Below are positions 23,429-35,820 of a stretch of 64,000 bases of DNA, piece after piece (positions within the stretch are counted from its first letter, which is position 1; every line of letters begins with the position of its first letter). The notes under the pieces were generated by a model. It was not told the origin of the DNA. It did not search any database and saw only the letters and a program-made list of their open reading frames with translations. The stretch comes from Marsupella aquatica (Eukaryota; Marchantiophyta). The position numbers and the translations under genes are program-made. The DNA lies in assembly GCA_973895155.1 (NCBI GenBank), contig OZ316896.1:16058001-16122000 (forward strand), given 5' to 3'.

Positions 23429-24033
23429 GCAATTTTGGGCTGGTCTCTTTTGAGGTCATTCAAAAGATTTGGCAGGAAATGGACATCTTTCAGGTGCGGT
23501 TGCTGCCTGGTGGAGAGTATTACAGGCACCAGGGGTGTTTGAAAGAGACTTGATCATGACTGGTTGCGTCGGGGAAAAGCCCTGTGTTTTACTACCGTTC
23601 TTGACAAGTCCAGCTTCCTCCACCAATTGTGGTATGCCATACATGGTAGGATGTCTTTAGAAAGAAGTTAGCCTGTTTATTAGAGGAGAGGTCTTGCCCT
23701 GTACAGCTCAGGCAGGCAGATTTGCCGATCGAATGAATTGATTTTTTGAACGGACGTTGAGAAAGAGCTGAGCAGGGCTCATTGTAAGATAGCATGAGTG
23801 AGCAAATGAAAGGTTGATACTACCCCTTGTTTGGGTGGACTGCTGCACCCTGGGTTAAATTAGGGTGGCGGTTACTTTCCTGAGCTGTCGGTTCTGTAAC
23901 CTCATCACACCTTGAGCTTTGGATTTCCTTGTTTCGATATTTTTCACTTGTGTCGTTAATGTTTGAGTTTCGATATGCCCTCTGGGGAAGATGGTTTACA
24001 ATGAGGATGAGATTCCGGGAAAGTTTCTTATGG

Positions 24034-24127
24034 ATTACTGTTCCGCCCCATCCACGTTGTGCGTTGTATTTGGCGTGGCGATTACTGTTGCGCCCCATCC
24101 ACGTTGTGCGTTGTATTTGGCGTGGCG
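24034..24127. repeat. 47-bp tandem duplication (2 copies)
   Basis: Units at 24034-24080 and 24081-24127 start ATTACTGTT(C/G)CGCCCCATCC and differ at about one base. Confidence 0.95.
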
Positions 24128-24430
24128 AGTTCAAGCTCCTAACTTCCGGAGGGTGCATCATTAAGGGAGGTGCACGTCGAAAATGTAGGAATATTTCTGG
24201 AGTTTTAGTGAGAAAATCTTTTCACTGGTGCCTAAGGCTTGTAAATCCACGAGTGCACGAATGAGATTTTGATTTTGATCCGCCACGTTCGTGAGGTATC
24301 AAATATCGTTCAGGGCAGAAAACATACTACTACAAATCATCACTGGGCCGAATTATGTCCAGGTAGATTCAGTGCTTTGGCCTGTCAGGATGGAAACCTT
24401 GAAATCTGGGTTGGTTGTAAATATATACAT

Positions 24431-24590
24431 CCAGTAGACATATAAAAAAAGTCGCTCATTATCCAGGAAGCCGAACTGGTCACCTGGGTTGTAGGGACGT
24501 GGTTTTACCGGCCAGTAGACATAAAAAAAGTCGCTCATTATCCAGGAAGCCGACCTGGTCACCTGGGTTGTAGGGACGTGGTTTTACCGG
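24431..24590. repeat. ~80-bp tandem duplication (2 copies)
   Basis: Units at 24431-24511 and 24512-24590 both start CCAGTAGACATA and end GTGGTTTTACCGG. They differ by a 2-bp indel and one substitution. Confidence 0.95.
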
Positions 24591-25123
24591 CTTTTACTGT
24601 GGGCCTCCTACGCTCCCCGGATTCTACACTGGTAATGTCATGGGAAGTGGTGCAAGTTCATGGTAACGGGATCATGGGATTGGTTCCTACTTATTTGTTG
24701 TACTCGTGGGATTGGTTTGCCCTCATCCATACTCTGAAAGGAACCGTGGTCTGCGTTCCCAAGGTTAGTACACTAACCCCTTGGTGCCCCACTGGGACTG
24801 GACTTTGTGTCCTAAGACTTGTTTACTAAAGGAGGCGGACCTTACAAACGCAAATCGCAGTCATGAGACTCCCAACAGGATAAGCATGCAAGTTCAGCAC
24901 GCAATTTTGATTGTCTTTTTAGCCGTAGAGATCGCTTCTATCAATTCTTCACTCAAACAACAGACGATGAGGAAGAATCAGTTTCGACAAATTCTGCATC
25001 TTCGTCATTTTCCTCTTCGTCTTCTGGTTCTTCATTTGCAAAAAGCTGTTTGAATAGGATGTAGCCGGTGGATCCTACATCTTCGTCCTCTTCCACCTCA
25101 TCTTCGAGTTCTTCATGAGCTAT

Positions 25124-25130
25124 TATATAA
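25124..25130 (+). promoter_or_regulatory. TATA box of the intronless gene
   Basis: TATATAA, with A-rich flank, lies 58 bp before the ATG at 25188. A CT-rich tract lies directly upstream. This arrangement is a normal plant core promoter with a short leader of roughly 30 bases. Confidence 0.65.
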
Positions 25131-25187
25131 ACCCATCGATGTTCTTTGCAGCTCCTCTCGGCTTGAGTTTCTCGTACTGGATTCGAC

Positions 25188-26219
25188 ATGGACAAGAGTA
25201 ATCATGCTCCAACTGCCCTTCAACGGCTGATCAACGAGCCGAAAGGCAAGATCGAGTATGCTCCGGGTGAGGCGTTTTTGCTTCATGTGTTTTGGGAAGC
25301 ACCCAACATGGCAGCAGCTCGTCAGTTGCTCGATGGACTGAAGCAATGTGCTCACGCTACTCATCGTGATACCCCGTGCGTGCCTTCTTACTTCTTCCGC
25401 ATCTCCAACAACGACGCGGAGCTGTGTGGCCCTCCTCCCAAGACCGTCTCAGAGTACCCGCATCTCCGTGACGCGAAAAAGAAATTACAGGTGGGCATTC
25501 CACGACCTGCCGTCGTCGCAGACCTCATCAGAAGCGGGCTTGATCCGGACCTCGTGGATCTGGATTTAGAGGCTGAGCTTCCGGCATCTCTGCAAGGTCA
25601 GCAGCCTGTGGCTGTTGAGTTCACCGAGATTTATCTTGATGAGCGTGCGTTCATGGAGCATGTGGGGTCACGGGATTACCTCGAAGGGTACGGAGTTGTC
25701 TTGAGACCAGCACTGCAAAACCGCCCACCTTATACTATCCGGCTTGGTACGCCTCCTGCTTCCGTCGTTGAGAAAATTCTCGAGCCGATTCTCAAGGAGG
25801 TCGTAGTACAACTTGCCGAGGGGTGTACTGTGTGGAAACTACCGAAGAGCAGCAGTAGGGATGGTGTAATGTTGTCTGTTGACTTCACTACTACAAGCAA
25901 TGATAGCTGCAAAGTGGCAGCGGCTCTACCGACTGCCTTCCTCGATTACTGCACAACGTGTGTGACTTTCGCTCACCCGGGACGCGATTTTACAACCCGC
26001 CTGCTGTGTGTGTTGTCGTCTCTGCCACCTCTTGATGTTCTTCCGAGTCTTGCGGCCCTCAGTCCCGTGAGAGGAGAGGCGCATGTGACTAACGGCGACG
26101 AAAGAACAGCAAAGGTCGTCCGAGATGCACTGATAGCATCGGGGCTCGGTATAGTTACCGTGAACGCTAGTGACTGCGTTGGATATGTTCTGCATGAGCG
26201 AGCTCCTGAGTTGCATTAG
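25188..26219 (+). CDS. Intronless gene, 343 residues, possible ABM-like (dimeric alpha/beta barrel) protein
   Basis: I cannot name this protein. It is a single uninterrupted frame with balanced GC-rich third positions, unlike the multi-exon genes around it, and has a TATA box 58 bp upstream, so it is very probably real. Seen: a globular, soluble-looking chain without signal peptide or membrane segment. AFLLHVFWEAP (about 29-39), then PCVPSYFFRI (63-72), then after an insert rich in Pro and Leu, EFTEIYLDERAFMEHVGS followed by RDYLEGYG (about 143-168). That spacing resembles antibiotic-biosynthesis-monooxygenase-like folds, where a tyrosine strand precedes an E-x-Y-x-D-x-x-A-F-x-x-H helix. The C-terminal half (LRLGTPP, VEKILEPILKE) has no match I recall. 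The fold proposal is inference only; the function is unknown. Confidence 0.8.
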   Translation: MDKSNHAPTALQRLINEPKGKIEYAPGEAFLLHVFWEAPNMAAARQLLDGLKQCAHATHRDTPCVPSYFFRISNNDAELCGPPPKTVSEYPHLRDAKKKLQVGIPRPAVVADLIRSGLDPDLVDLDLEAELPASLQGQQPVAVEFTEIYLDERAFMEHVGSRDYLEGYGVVLRPALQNRPPYTIRLGTPPASVVEKILEPILKEVVVQLAEGCTVWKLPKSSSRDGVMLSVDFTTTSNDSCKVAAALPTAFLDYCTTCVTFAHPGRDFTTRLLCVLSSLPPLDVLPSLAALSPVRGEAHVTNGDERTAKVVRDALIASGLGIVTVNASDCVGYVLHERAPELH

Positions 26220-26346
26220 CAACTCTTGATGATGGAGACAGTTTTAATTCATCAATTGATGATAGACGGACCTGTGTGGGCGGGTGCCTGGGATGCTTTT
26301 ACTTGCAGACACGGGGTTGAATGGGGTTTGCGTGAGGTCACAGGGT

Positions 26347-26422
26347 GGAGCTCGACATCTTTGCAGCATTGACAAGACATTCGCGGAGCTCGACATCTTT
26401 GCAGCATTGACAAGACATTCGC
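26347..26422. repeat. 38-bp perfect tandem duplication (2 copies)
   Basis: Units at 26347-26384 and 26385-26422 start GGAGCTCGACATCTTTGCAG and are identical. They lie in the probable downstream region of the intronless gene. Confidence 0.95.
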
Positions 26423-27866
26423 GTCCATGCCTTGACCTGAGTTTCGTCACCTTTTCGACTTACTGCCTGCCTATCGCGACTGCCCTGCATCCATACCGGC
26501 GCTTTAGGGTTTGCATGTGTTTTTCCTTCGTCCCTTTCGTTCACAGTCGTACTCCTGTTCTCATCCGGCAGCCTTCGCGACCTCCACGACGAGATGGCTT
26601 AATACTGGCTAGGTTTGGGGCATAGGAGACAGGAGCCTAATAAAATGTTTGTTCCTTTCGCGACCAGCTTTCCTGCAGATCAGGACATGTTATCCCCATG
26701 TCCAAATATTTGGAATCAGGGATCAGCGAATTTTTTTTGGTGATGAAAAACGTCGTACTCCGAGGATATTGGCTTCCCAATTCTGCTCCGACATAACTGT
26801 GTTCCGAGTTGAGGTGGACGATGAGACTGTATCTTCTTACGAGACAGCACTTGTGCAGCATTTACAGGTAAATTACCCCTAAGATAGGTGACCTCAGAGC
26901 GATGTTAGACCTTTTGTGTTTAACAGAGTACTTATCGTATGGATGGAGGAGTATGTCATGTACTAGTGATCTCATCTGAGGGACCTTAACACAATAATTG
27001 GCTCGCTTGAGAATCCAAAGGGATCTGAAATGAAAGTATTGTGAGGCTCGTCAGAATGCGCTTTTTCTAGGCAATGCAGGCTTCTCTCTAATCGAGCAGC
27101 TGGAAAGCAGGCTTGCCCCAGCTCTGCACTTTCTGAAGAGGAAATGGGAATTCACATTCTGTGGCGGTGGCAGCAATTGTTAAGGGAGCACTCCATGGCG
27201 TGCGATGTATTCTGAAATGGTCAACCCGAAAAGGGCAAATCCGGCCATGCGTGTTCCGCCTCGTGAGAGCGAGTATTCAACCAAAGCTGCTTTCGGGTCT
27301 AGAGTTCCGTCTGGAAAATTCAGAACAGGGAATGTTCAGTGTATGCAGCGTAAGTGCTTCAGCGTGTACTTCCTGATAGAGATATGTGACAACAAGGATC
27401 TTATCGCATTAGTTCTGTTCAGATGTCAGTTAGCATCTTTCTAAGTAATTCGGGGGAAAACGATTGCAAAATTTGGTAGGGTCAGCTAGTTTTGAGCCTA
27501 GAATGGCGTATCAGTGATCCGTACCCTTCTAGACTTAGAACTAGTTAACTCTAACAGATTATTGCCTGCATAGTGTGAGCTGTTAGACCCTCTGCAGCCC
27601 AAGCATGCCGACTTCGATGAGATGTTGCAACTACACGTTGAACACTGTGGCACTGCCCACCAACGCTGATTGTACTTCAGCAGAAAGCGGGTGGTCATTA
27701 GCCACCGTCATTGTTATTGTGGAACAAGCCCTTAGCACCATGATCACAAAAGCTGCAGAAGAAGGAACCTTCATGGAGTGCCAAGTATGATCAGGAGTGT
27801 CAACGAGGAAAATCCAAACAGAAGAAGTGAAGAGAATACACGTTAAGAACTCAATGCTGCGAGAAG

Positions 27867-27974
27867 TGGAGACAGAGAAATAGTAAACATCGAGTCATGA
27901 GTTCCACTGATTGCTTCGAATTGGAGACAGAAATAGTAACCATCGAGTCATGAGTTCCACTGAATGCTTCGAAT
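27867..27974. repeat. ~54-bp tandem duplication (2 copies)
   Basis: Units at 27867-27921 and 27922-27974 share TGGAGACAG, ATAGTAA and CATCGAGTCATGAGTTCCAC with a 2-bp length difference. Confidence 0.92.
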
Positions 27975-28138
27975 CCTCTATTGAATATTGCTCTCTGCGT
28001 TCCCCGAGAGTCAAATCAGGACATAAGTACATCACCAAAGAGCTTTGCTCGATCGAGGAGAAAGCTAGTTTGAAATCGTAACTGAAGAAAACAGTGGATC
28101 GAGCATCCACTAGATAGGAGCGGGGAGAGCAGACACAC

Positions 28139-28365
28139 GTTCTGAGCCCCTCTGGCAAAACACCGAGTGTCCTTTGACAAGTAAGGACTGTACGCTGTGC
28201 AGAAAAATACAAAACGACAAAGAGAACGTTGAGACAAAGAAAGAGAATGTCGAGACAAAGATTGAGTCCCCGCTGTCAAAACATCACGTGTACTTTTACA
28301 AGTAAGGACTGTATTTGGTGCAGAAAAACACAAATCAACAAAGAGAAAGTCGAGACAAAGAACAG
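28139..28365. repeat. ~121-bp diverged tandem duplication (2 copies)
   Basis: Two copies share CAAGTAAGGACTGTA, GTGCAGAAAAA and AACAAAGAGAA in the same order at a 121-bp offset. Further GAGACAAAG repeats lie inside. More diverged than the other duplications in this window. Confidence 0.75.
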
Positions 28366-30659
28366 CAAAAAAAAACCTTTCATAGGAGACAAGAGAAGAG
28401 GCTACCCACGACAAAGTTGAAGACACAAATCTTCTTTTACAACTATAAGAACGGATCCTGCCTTTTTTGTCCTCTGGGTGTGAAAGAAATATTCACAGCT
28501 GTTCGATTGGATTAGCTGCTTTCTCTGACCATTAATAAGACCATTAATAAAAAAAAAGTGCATGTGTTTCCCTCTGCCCCATAAATGCTCTGGCCCGACT
28601 CCCTATGGACAGGCCCTCCTTGCAATATGCATATTTGTTGTTCTATTCTCTTTTGACAAGCCCTTGCATGATAGTCCAATTTGCATATTGTTGTGCTTTG
28701 TGGCATGTGTGTTGCATGGAGACTCTCGATAGTATCTGACGTCTGGCTGTTCTTTGTTAAATTTCTTCAGGCTTTTGGAAACTGCCTCCTGGCAAGAACA
28801 AAGAAAGAAGACAAGGGTAATATAGATTTGGAAGGGAGCTTCGACAGGCTACCATCTCCCCAAACACAACGCCATATGTGACCTTGTATTCGAATAGTGG
28901 GCCATGAGGGGCTCTATTCGAATAGTGTACCCTGGGTATTGTATTTGAGTTTTGATTATGTGTTTTTATTTTTTGTATTTGCAAGGCATTGTGTTTGAAA
29001 ATGGGTGTTGTGCTCGAATATTGACATTATGTTTGAATATTGGCATTGTCATATGATTCTTGAATGTTTTACTATTTGTGTTCAATGTAATGTAAAACAG
29101 TTTAGGGTCCAATCTCGAAGACAGTGTCCAACTTGAACACAATGCCAATATTTGAACACAACGCCCAAGCTCTGTGTTAAAAGGACTTTGTGTTTGAAAA
29201 AATGCTTTTTCTTATACCTAAAAAAATCCATTTTCGAACACAACGCCGGGCGTTGGGTTCAGGGGAAGACAGTAGTTGTGCGTTGGATAATGAAAGATGC
29301 CTGCAGCAATTGTTCCATGAACAGGAGGAAGCCATTGGTTACCGTAGCCATTTGTTGCCCAAGTTAAGAAATTTGACATTATGTGTTCCTGTTTCGTTCT
29401 CAGACTGTCCTCCTTTTGATCTTCAATTTGGCAAGCATACACTCCAGCTTTGAGGATATGCGGGGTTCGGGTGATTTCATTTATATATATTTATTCTACC
29501 AATTGATGTGCATCTTGATTCATGCCCAATACCATGAGTCGCATGTCTACTTTACACCAATGTGGAGTTAACATGAATTTAAGTCACTTCCCAGTCGTCA
29601 CCTAGTCGTTTTTCACCAAAACACTTACTTGCCAAAGCAGTGGGGCAAAGATTGCCACCCTGCCCAAGAGCTGGTTCGATGAGGTTGCCACCTCTCCTCA
29701 GGGAAGCCAATAGGCTGCCCTGTCATGACTACCTACGACAGAAAACCTGCACTCACCCAACCCCACCATCCTAAACTATAATACAAGGTTGCGCCTTTTT
29801 ATGAAGTGGTCGTCATTCAAATTTGCAGTGTCCAAAAAACATTAATCATGTCAAAGAGAAGGAAACATTAATCATGTCAAAGAGAAGGAATAAAGGTTAT
29901 ATTAAATTTAGTGTGCACCAAACAAATAATAAATATATTCCAAACAAGCGGGGAATCAAATGGGAGACACAAAAGTAGGGAGCCAATGCTCGAACCAATG
30001 GGGCACACAAAACAAGAGAGTGAATGTACATGCATGAGTATCAAAGAGGTATACACATGAAATACAAAAGTACATAATATATATGATACTATATATTATT
30101 GCAAGTATTACAATATTGTAAAATATAATAATGATAGTAATTTAATTAAAATAAGTTAATTAAAAAATAAATTAGATTACAAAGACAATATCAAAATCTA
30201 TAATAAAATGTTACTTTTTTTATTATATTAGTCATTCAAATTTGCAATATCCCAAAAATGAAAAACATGAAAGAATGATTTCTTTTGTGAATGAAAATGG
30301 AGAGCAATGTTTCCAAGCAAAAAATGAATTTAATAGTACAAAGAAAATAAGGAGGGTCTCTAGCAATGCAAGAGTATCAAGGAGACCTCCCTTTACCATG
30401 TACCACTATAATCCTGATCTGGTCCCTTTACAAACAAAAAAAAGTGACAATCAATCTTGAATGTTCATCAAAACATAATTTATTTCACACTTTTAAGATC
30501 TATCCATACACCCCTTCTAAAAATAAGTTCCTGCCCAAACTACCCTTTAACCTTCCCATACCTGCCACAATTGAAAAAATTAATTAAATTTTAATTAAAT
30601 TTATTCATATATAAATAATTCTATTTTTTTGAAATAATTTCAAATATAAATAAAATATA

Positions 30660-31810
30660 GATAAAATATTTTCTCACCTCTAGATCTTTTCTCATCTTGA
30701 CATAGTTTCCTCACCTTGAGATCTTTTCTCACCTCAACATATATATTATATTTGTCTCATTTTGCCATATTTTTCTCACCTGGTCATCTTTATCTCACCA
30801 CAACATCTTTCTTCACCCACAACATTTTTTCCTCATATTGACATCTTTTTCTCATCTCACCATCTTTTCTCTCCTTGACTTATTTTTCTCACCTCCAAAT
30901 GTTTTTCTCTAATATGACATCTTTTTCTCACCTTGCTATATTTTCTTTCCTTGACATATTTTTCTCACCTCCGAATGTTTTTCTCTAATATGACATATTT
31001 TTCTCACCTTGCTATATTTTCTTTCCTTGACATATTTTTCTCAGCTCAAAATGTTTTTATCTTATTGACATATTTTCTCACCTTGATATATTTTCTCACC
31101 TCAACATGCATCTTTTGTGCAATGGACAGGTATCAGGCCCGATATGTACTTAACATCTTTTACTTCACAACATCTTTTAGTAATGACATACTTTATCTAT
31201 TGACCATTTTATACTTAACAACATCTTAATATTTAACGACATCTTTGGCATAATGACATCATTGGCCACATGACATCTACTTACTTGACACAATTTTTTA
31301 CTTGATGACCTTTTGGGCAACATGCCATCTTTGGCAAAATGACTTCTTTTTCTTAACAACATCTTTTTACTTCATGACATTTTTCACATAAGAACATCAT
31401 TCTTGGGAAACACAACATATACTTCTCTTAAGGGCATTTTGGGCTCCACAACACTTTCCTCTTAGCAACATCTTGGGGCACACTACATCTTGGGCGCCAC
31501 AACATCTGTTTTCTTAACAATATTTTGGGCGCCATGATCTCCTTAATTATTTTAATGATATTTTGGGTGACACAACATTTTTTTCTTAACGACATCTTTT
31601 GTGCAATGCATGGGTAATCTCCCTCAACGATGTCTTGGCCGACACAACATCTTTTTCTCAATGATGTCTTTGCCGACACAACATCTTCTTTTCAACAACA
31701 TCTTGGCTGACATGACAACTTTTTTTTCAACGACCTCTTGGCCAACATGACATTTTTTTTCTCAACGACTTTTTTTCTCTCAACCACCTCTTGGCGGACA
31801 CGGTACAACC
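30660..31810. repeat. Degenerate low-complexity satellite (TTTTCTCACCT / CAACATCTTTT type)
   Basis: The left half (30660-31110) is built of TTTTCTCACCTTGACATA-like units of roughly 15-35 bp. The right half (31120-31810) is built of longer units such as TTGGCCGACACAACATCTTT followed by TTCTCAACGA. Unit boundaries are blurred by many substitutions. The whole block is T/C-rich on the plus strand and encodes nothing convincing. Confidence 0.75.
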
Positions 31811-33198
31811 ACCTCGAGCTTTACAAGCCTCTATTTTGGATTGATCTCAAGATGACAGGTACATACAGCCCACCTAAACCAACATCTTTCCTGCTTTGAG
31901 TATATCTTTGGTCATGGCCATCATAAATCCTGGCAAGAATTTTCTCCTGGCATATTTCTTAAACTTATGGAAGAGAGGACCCACCACATCACAGGCAGTA
32001 CAAAGGCATTTTGAGATCTGTACTTACTTGTCTCCTGGTAACTAGAGTAACATTTGACTTGCATGGAATTTGGGGTTTGTCTTTAATTGTGAAGACACCT
32101 AGAATCAAATTAATATGAGTGAAAAACTTTCACCTACTAAAGTGTACTACCTCCTGTGTTATCAGGGCATTGTGGCCAATAATGATCACTCAAAATTTGG
32201 CCTTAAGTTCTCATTTTGGGGGCATTACTATATACACACTAGTCTAATGCTTGTGTGTCGCACATTATTGTATAGAGTAAGTGATGGTGTGCAGAAGATG
32301 GCCCAGTTATCGTACTTTGTGGCAAATTCAAAGAGTGTGCGAGCTGTAGGAGAGTAATGGGTTGGATACTGAAAAGCTGCCCAGTGACACCTTTAGGTTC
32401 ATCTCATTGTTAACCAAAAAATGCTAGCATATAATCAACTGGCCACAAGGCTCCTGGCAATAATGACATTTTGTAAACAAACCCCAAGAAAGAATAATGA
32501 AATTGTATATTAGAGTTCCAAACATATGATTTACACATGACAGTGTAAACCTCTACACTACACTAAAGCAAAACACCAAGAACTAGATTTCATATTATAG
32601 GCTTTAGATAAATAACCAAAAATACAGTAGATACGTCCCAAATTCAATTTATCCAATTTCCACATTACAGTGCAGGGTTCACCTGTATAGTACACAAAGG
32701 CAACTTATGACATCTTTTGCATGATAACAAGACAAGTTATTTATGGCAGCTGGACTTCCACTGCCCATTTGTGCCCCTATGACTCCCACATAAATCAAAA
32801 TATTACCATTTTCCTGTAAGTGTCAAAAGTTTTGTCTGAACCCCACTTTTGGATGCGGTTTGTGTGAAATGGTTACGGTTGCAGGGGTTTTCAATTTCTA
32901 CACCTTTGCCTCCCGACACAAATGGTCTACTGCAATACCCAAATACTGTTGGACAAACACCAAGGTCTCATTCTTGGTATTTATCTCCATACCATATGCT
33001 CATAGTGTAGAAACCGTCAGCTCCAGACTAGACAACAATGTTGAACATGAGAGTACTCAATCTCACACTACACCAACAAGATATCACAACGGAGAAACTC
33101 CTAAAGGATCCATAGCTCATGAGAAAGTACATGTGAAGAATGAGGGAGAGATAGCTCTCCCTCTAGCCTATACCCCCCAAGGGGGACTAAGATGTGTG

Positions 33199-33542
33199 TG
33201 TTAGATATTGCTCTAGTCTTGTGACTCATGAGCTAACCACAGTTAGTCTAACTTGGGTTAGGACTTAGCTAATGTTAGCAGTAGTGCTATTGTGCATATA
33301 GCCAGGGCTGATGCCAGACCCTAGTGGAACTTAGGCTCATTGTTACGGAGCTAGTTGAGAGATAGGGAGAGCTTGTGCTGTGGATGCTTGGTATGGCCGG
33401 TCGGCCTAGAGTGCAGTAAAGCTCTTGTGTGTTCCCGTGGACGTAGCCTCATGTGGAGGTGAACCACGTATCTCTCTGTGTCGACTCTTGTGCATTGGAT
33501 GGTTCATGGGCTTGCTGTTGCAAATGTTGTCTATGCTCAACA
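33199..33542 (+). mobile_element. Solo LTR, copia-like, target duplication GTGTG
   Basis: A 344-bp LTR beginning TGTTAGATATTGCTCTAG and ending ATGCTCAACA, flanked by GTGTG at 33194-33198 and 33543-33547. It is the same family as the minus-strand LTR at 8126-8460, with moderate divergence and a few indels. No internal domain remains, so it arose by recombination between the two LTRs of a full element. Confidence 0.92.
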
Positions 33543-35399
33543 GTGTGGACCTAAAAAAGTGGATCTTATCCTAAACTATCCAAGGGTTAACTAACCTCAG
33601 TCCTCAGTAAGGCCAAACTAACTAAAGCCAAGAACTTGAGTCCATCCCTAACACACAGTTTGGGCAGCAACCAATGGGCAGCAGGCACGAACATCCTGAC
33701 ATTGCAATAAATGACTTTCCAAGATCCCATGCCAAACATAAATTTTCTACTATTTATTTTTTATACAAAACACTAGCTCAATACCTGTGGACTCTACCTA
33801 CGGGATTTCTGTTTGCCAATTGGCCATGGGCTTATGTCTCTACTAGATGCTTCATACCGGAAAGACTTTATACAGGTAGCCAAGTTGTTTGTTCTCTACC
33901 AAGTCTTATGGGTTCTTTGGTTGGCACGGAACAAGCATATGTTCCAGACGGGGGGGGAGCAGTGTATTTGATCTTGGACTTGTTCTTTCTGAGACTGCTG
34001 ACCACCTTTATGTTGTGAGTGGCCGGTCTCCTCCGGGTAGGAAACTCTCACGTCTGCTTAATGCCAAAGCATGGCTTGATGTTTAGCGTAGGGATTGGCT
34101 CAGGCGGGGCTGTGGCCGCCTCTCTGGCCATTAAGGGCGCATTAGCTGCCGACCCTCTGGTCTTTGTTGTGTTTCCGTTCTGCTGGTCTGGGAGTGGCCT
34201 CCTTGGACATCTTGGCTGGTCCCAGGGGTGTGTCCCCTGTGTGGGTCGATGTGATGTGTAATGTCTTGTGATATGTAATGGTTGCAGTCTACTTGTGGCT
34301 GCTGCTCTCTCTAGCTGATTGCTTGCCCTTGCTGCAGGGCTTTTTGCGGCCCAATTTATTAAGTAAATTTTTTTTCCCAGGAATACCTGTGCATTGCCAA
34401 TAGTGCAATGACCAGGGGTTGAACAAAAGCTAAAAGTATTACAACTGAAAGATGCAGGTTGCAAAAAGGAATTGTACATGTGGGACACACTAACAAATGG
34501 AAGCCAAAAAATGAGTATTGTTGCTAGCAGGTGTGACTCCTCTATTAGATCCAATTGGTAATGTCTACTATCAAAGTTGTCATGGTTCCTCTCATGACTG
34601 CTTAGGGTATGTGGAATGTTTCAAGATCTATTCTTCCACAATTCCTTAGTTTCCCAATAACCATTACGGCGTCTGACTAGCATACTAGAAGTCCCACACC
34701 ATACGATACACCACCAAGGTAAGCACTGACCAAATCAACTCCCCACCATTGAAGAGCAAGGAAACCAGCCCACCACCATAGTGGGCACCATAGAAAGAAA
34801 CCTCAATAACCTCAATGAGTAAGTAGTCCTCCCGTCTCCCTTAGCAGTTCTCAAATTCAATAAGAGATATGGTCCCTGGAAATATCTTGAGTCCTATATC
34901 AAAATTATGTACCCTATTGTGTGAGTCATTGCGTGAGTCCTACGTACAATAACAACTATTAATGATCATGTGAGCAGTGCATGTATGATCATGGGGCAAC
35001 CTGGAAGACAAAGCCCATTTGGATGAGCTCATTGAGTAACCTGGAAGATTAAGCATTATTTTTGGTCTCCATATCAATGCTCATCTTACTTCCCCCTAAT
35101 TCTAAATTGCTTTTACTTTCATGATCATTGAAGTTAATTCTCAAAATCAACTTCAATATTCATTGGATCCTTTCCATGTTGAGACTCATTACATATCCCC
35201 TGAGCTGTCTCCAAATGATTGTCTAAAAATGAACATATTTCAAGCTTTCCACTATGGGAGCATTATGGCTAGTGTCTCTCTCTTTATTCCTTCCAACATT
35301 TTGCAGTAGTTAACTTGGAAGTTTCAGTCCGCATAGCCCTTAAATTTCCAATGGCTCCCTTCTCTATGGATTAATCCTTCAATTGGGTGTGCTTTAAAA

Positions 35400-35820
35400 C
35401 ATGCTTAGAAACATTTTGGAAAGAGCTTTCCAATTAGCCTACAATTGTCAGATATCATAAAGTATCAAAGCGATAAAACTTTTCTGAATTTTTTTGTCTT
35501 AGTTTCCTTCACAGTTTAGCTATGTTGTCAACAAAAAATGATTTCAAATTTCTCATTCATCTCTTGATGAACCTTTTGTGCTTAAACACTTAGAAACATG
35601 TAGAGAAAAGTTTCGAGTGAGCCTAACATTGGCCTACTTTGCCAAGTACTAAGGAGATTATGAAAATTAATGTTTTAATTTATCTAGCTAAAATGTAATG
35701 AGCCTAACGGGAGAGCTAGCATCAACAAAGTCTGAAACTTGAGCAATTACTAAAAGATCACGAGTTTCCAAATTTCTCTAATTAACTTTCCAATTAGCCT
35801 CACATTGACAAATTTGGAGG
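35400..35820. repeat. Degenerate tandem repeat, left block
   Basis: Recurring phrases such as AGCTTTCCAATTAGCCT, ACATTGACAAATTT and TACTAAGGAGAT appear every ~70-110 bp. The same family continues at 37269-37860, so the element between them appears to split one array. Confidence 0.65.

Larger units (their letters stand above)
23429..25187. other. Intergenic region between the carrier and the intronless gene
   Basis: The 3' untranslated region of the carrier should lie at the left. Two tandem duplications (24034-24127 and 24431-24590) follow. A CT-rich stretch with repeated CTTCGTC and TCTTC motifs (about 24995-25115) lies just before the TATA box of the next gene. The complementary strand of that stretch encodes a run of Glu and Asp, which I take to be a composition effect. 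Confidence 0.5.

Noticed and set aside
24953-25195. Acidic 80-codon open frame on the minus strand
   Set aside because: The Glu/Asp run is the complement of a CT-rich promoter tract upstream of the intronless gene. It overlaps that gene's start and TATA box.
34048-34554. 168-codon open frame on the minus strand
   Set aside because: It lacks any known domain and is antisense to a stretch that may be a LINE 3' remnant. Not supported as a gene.
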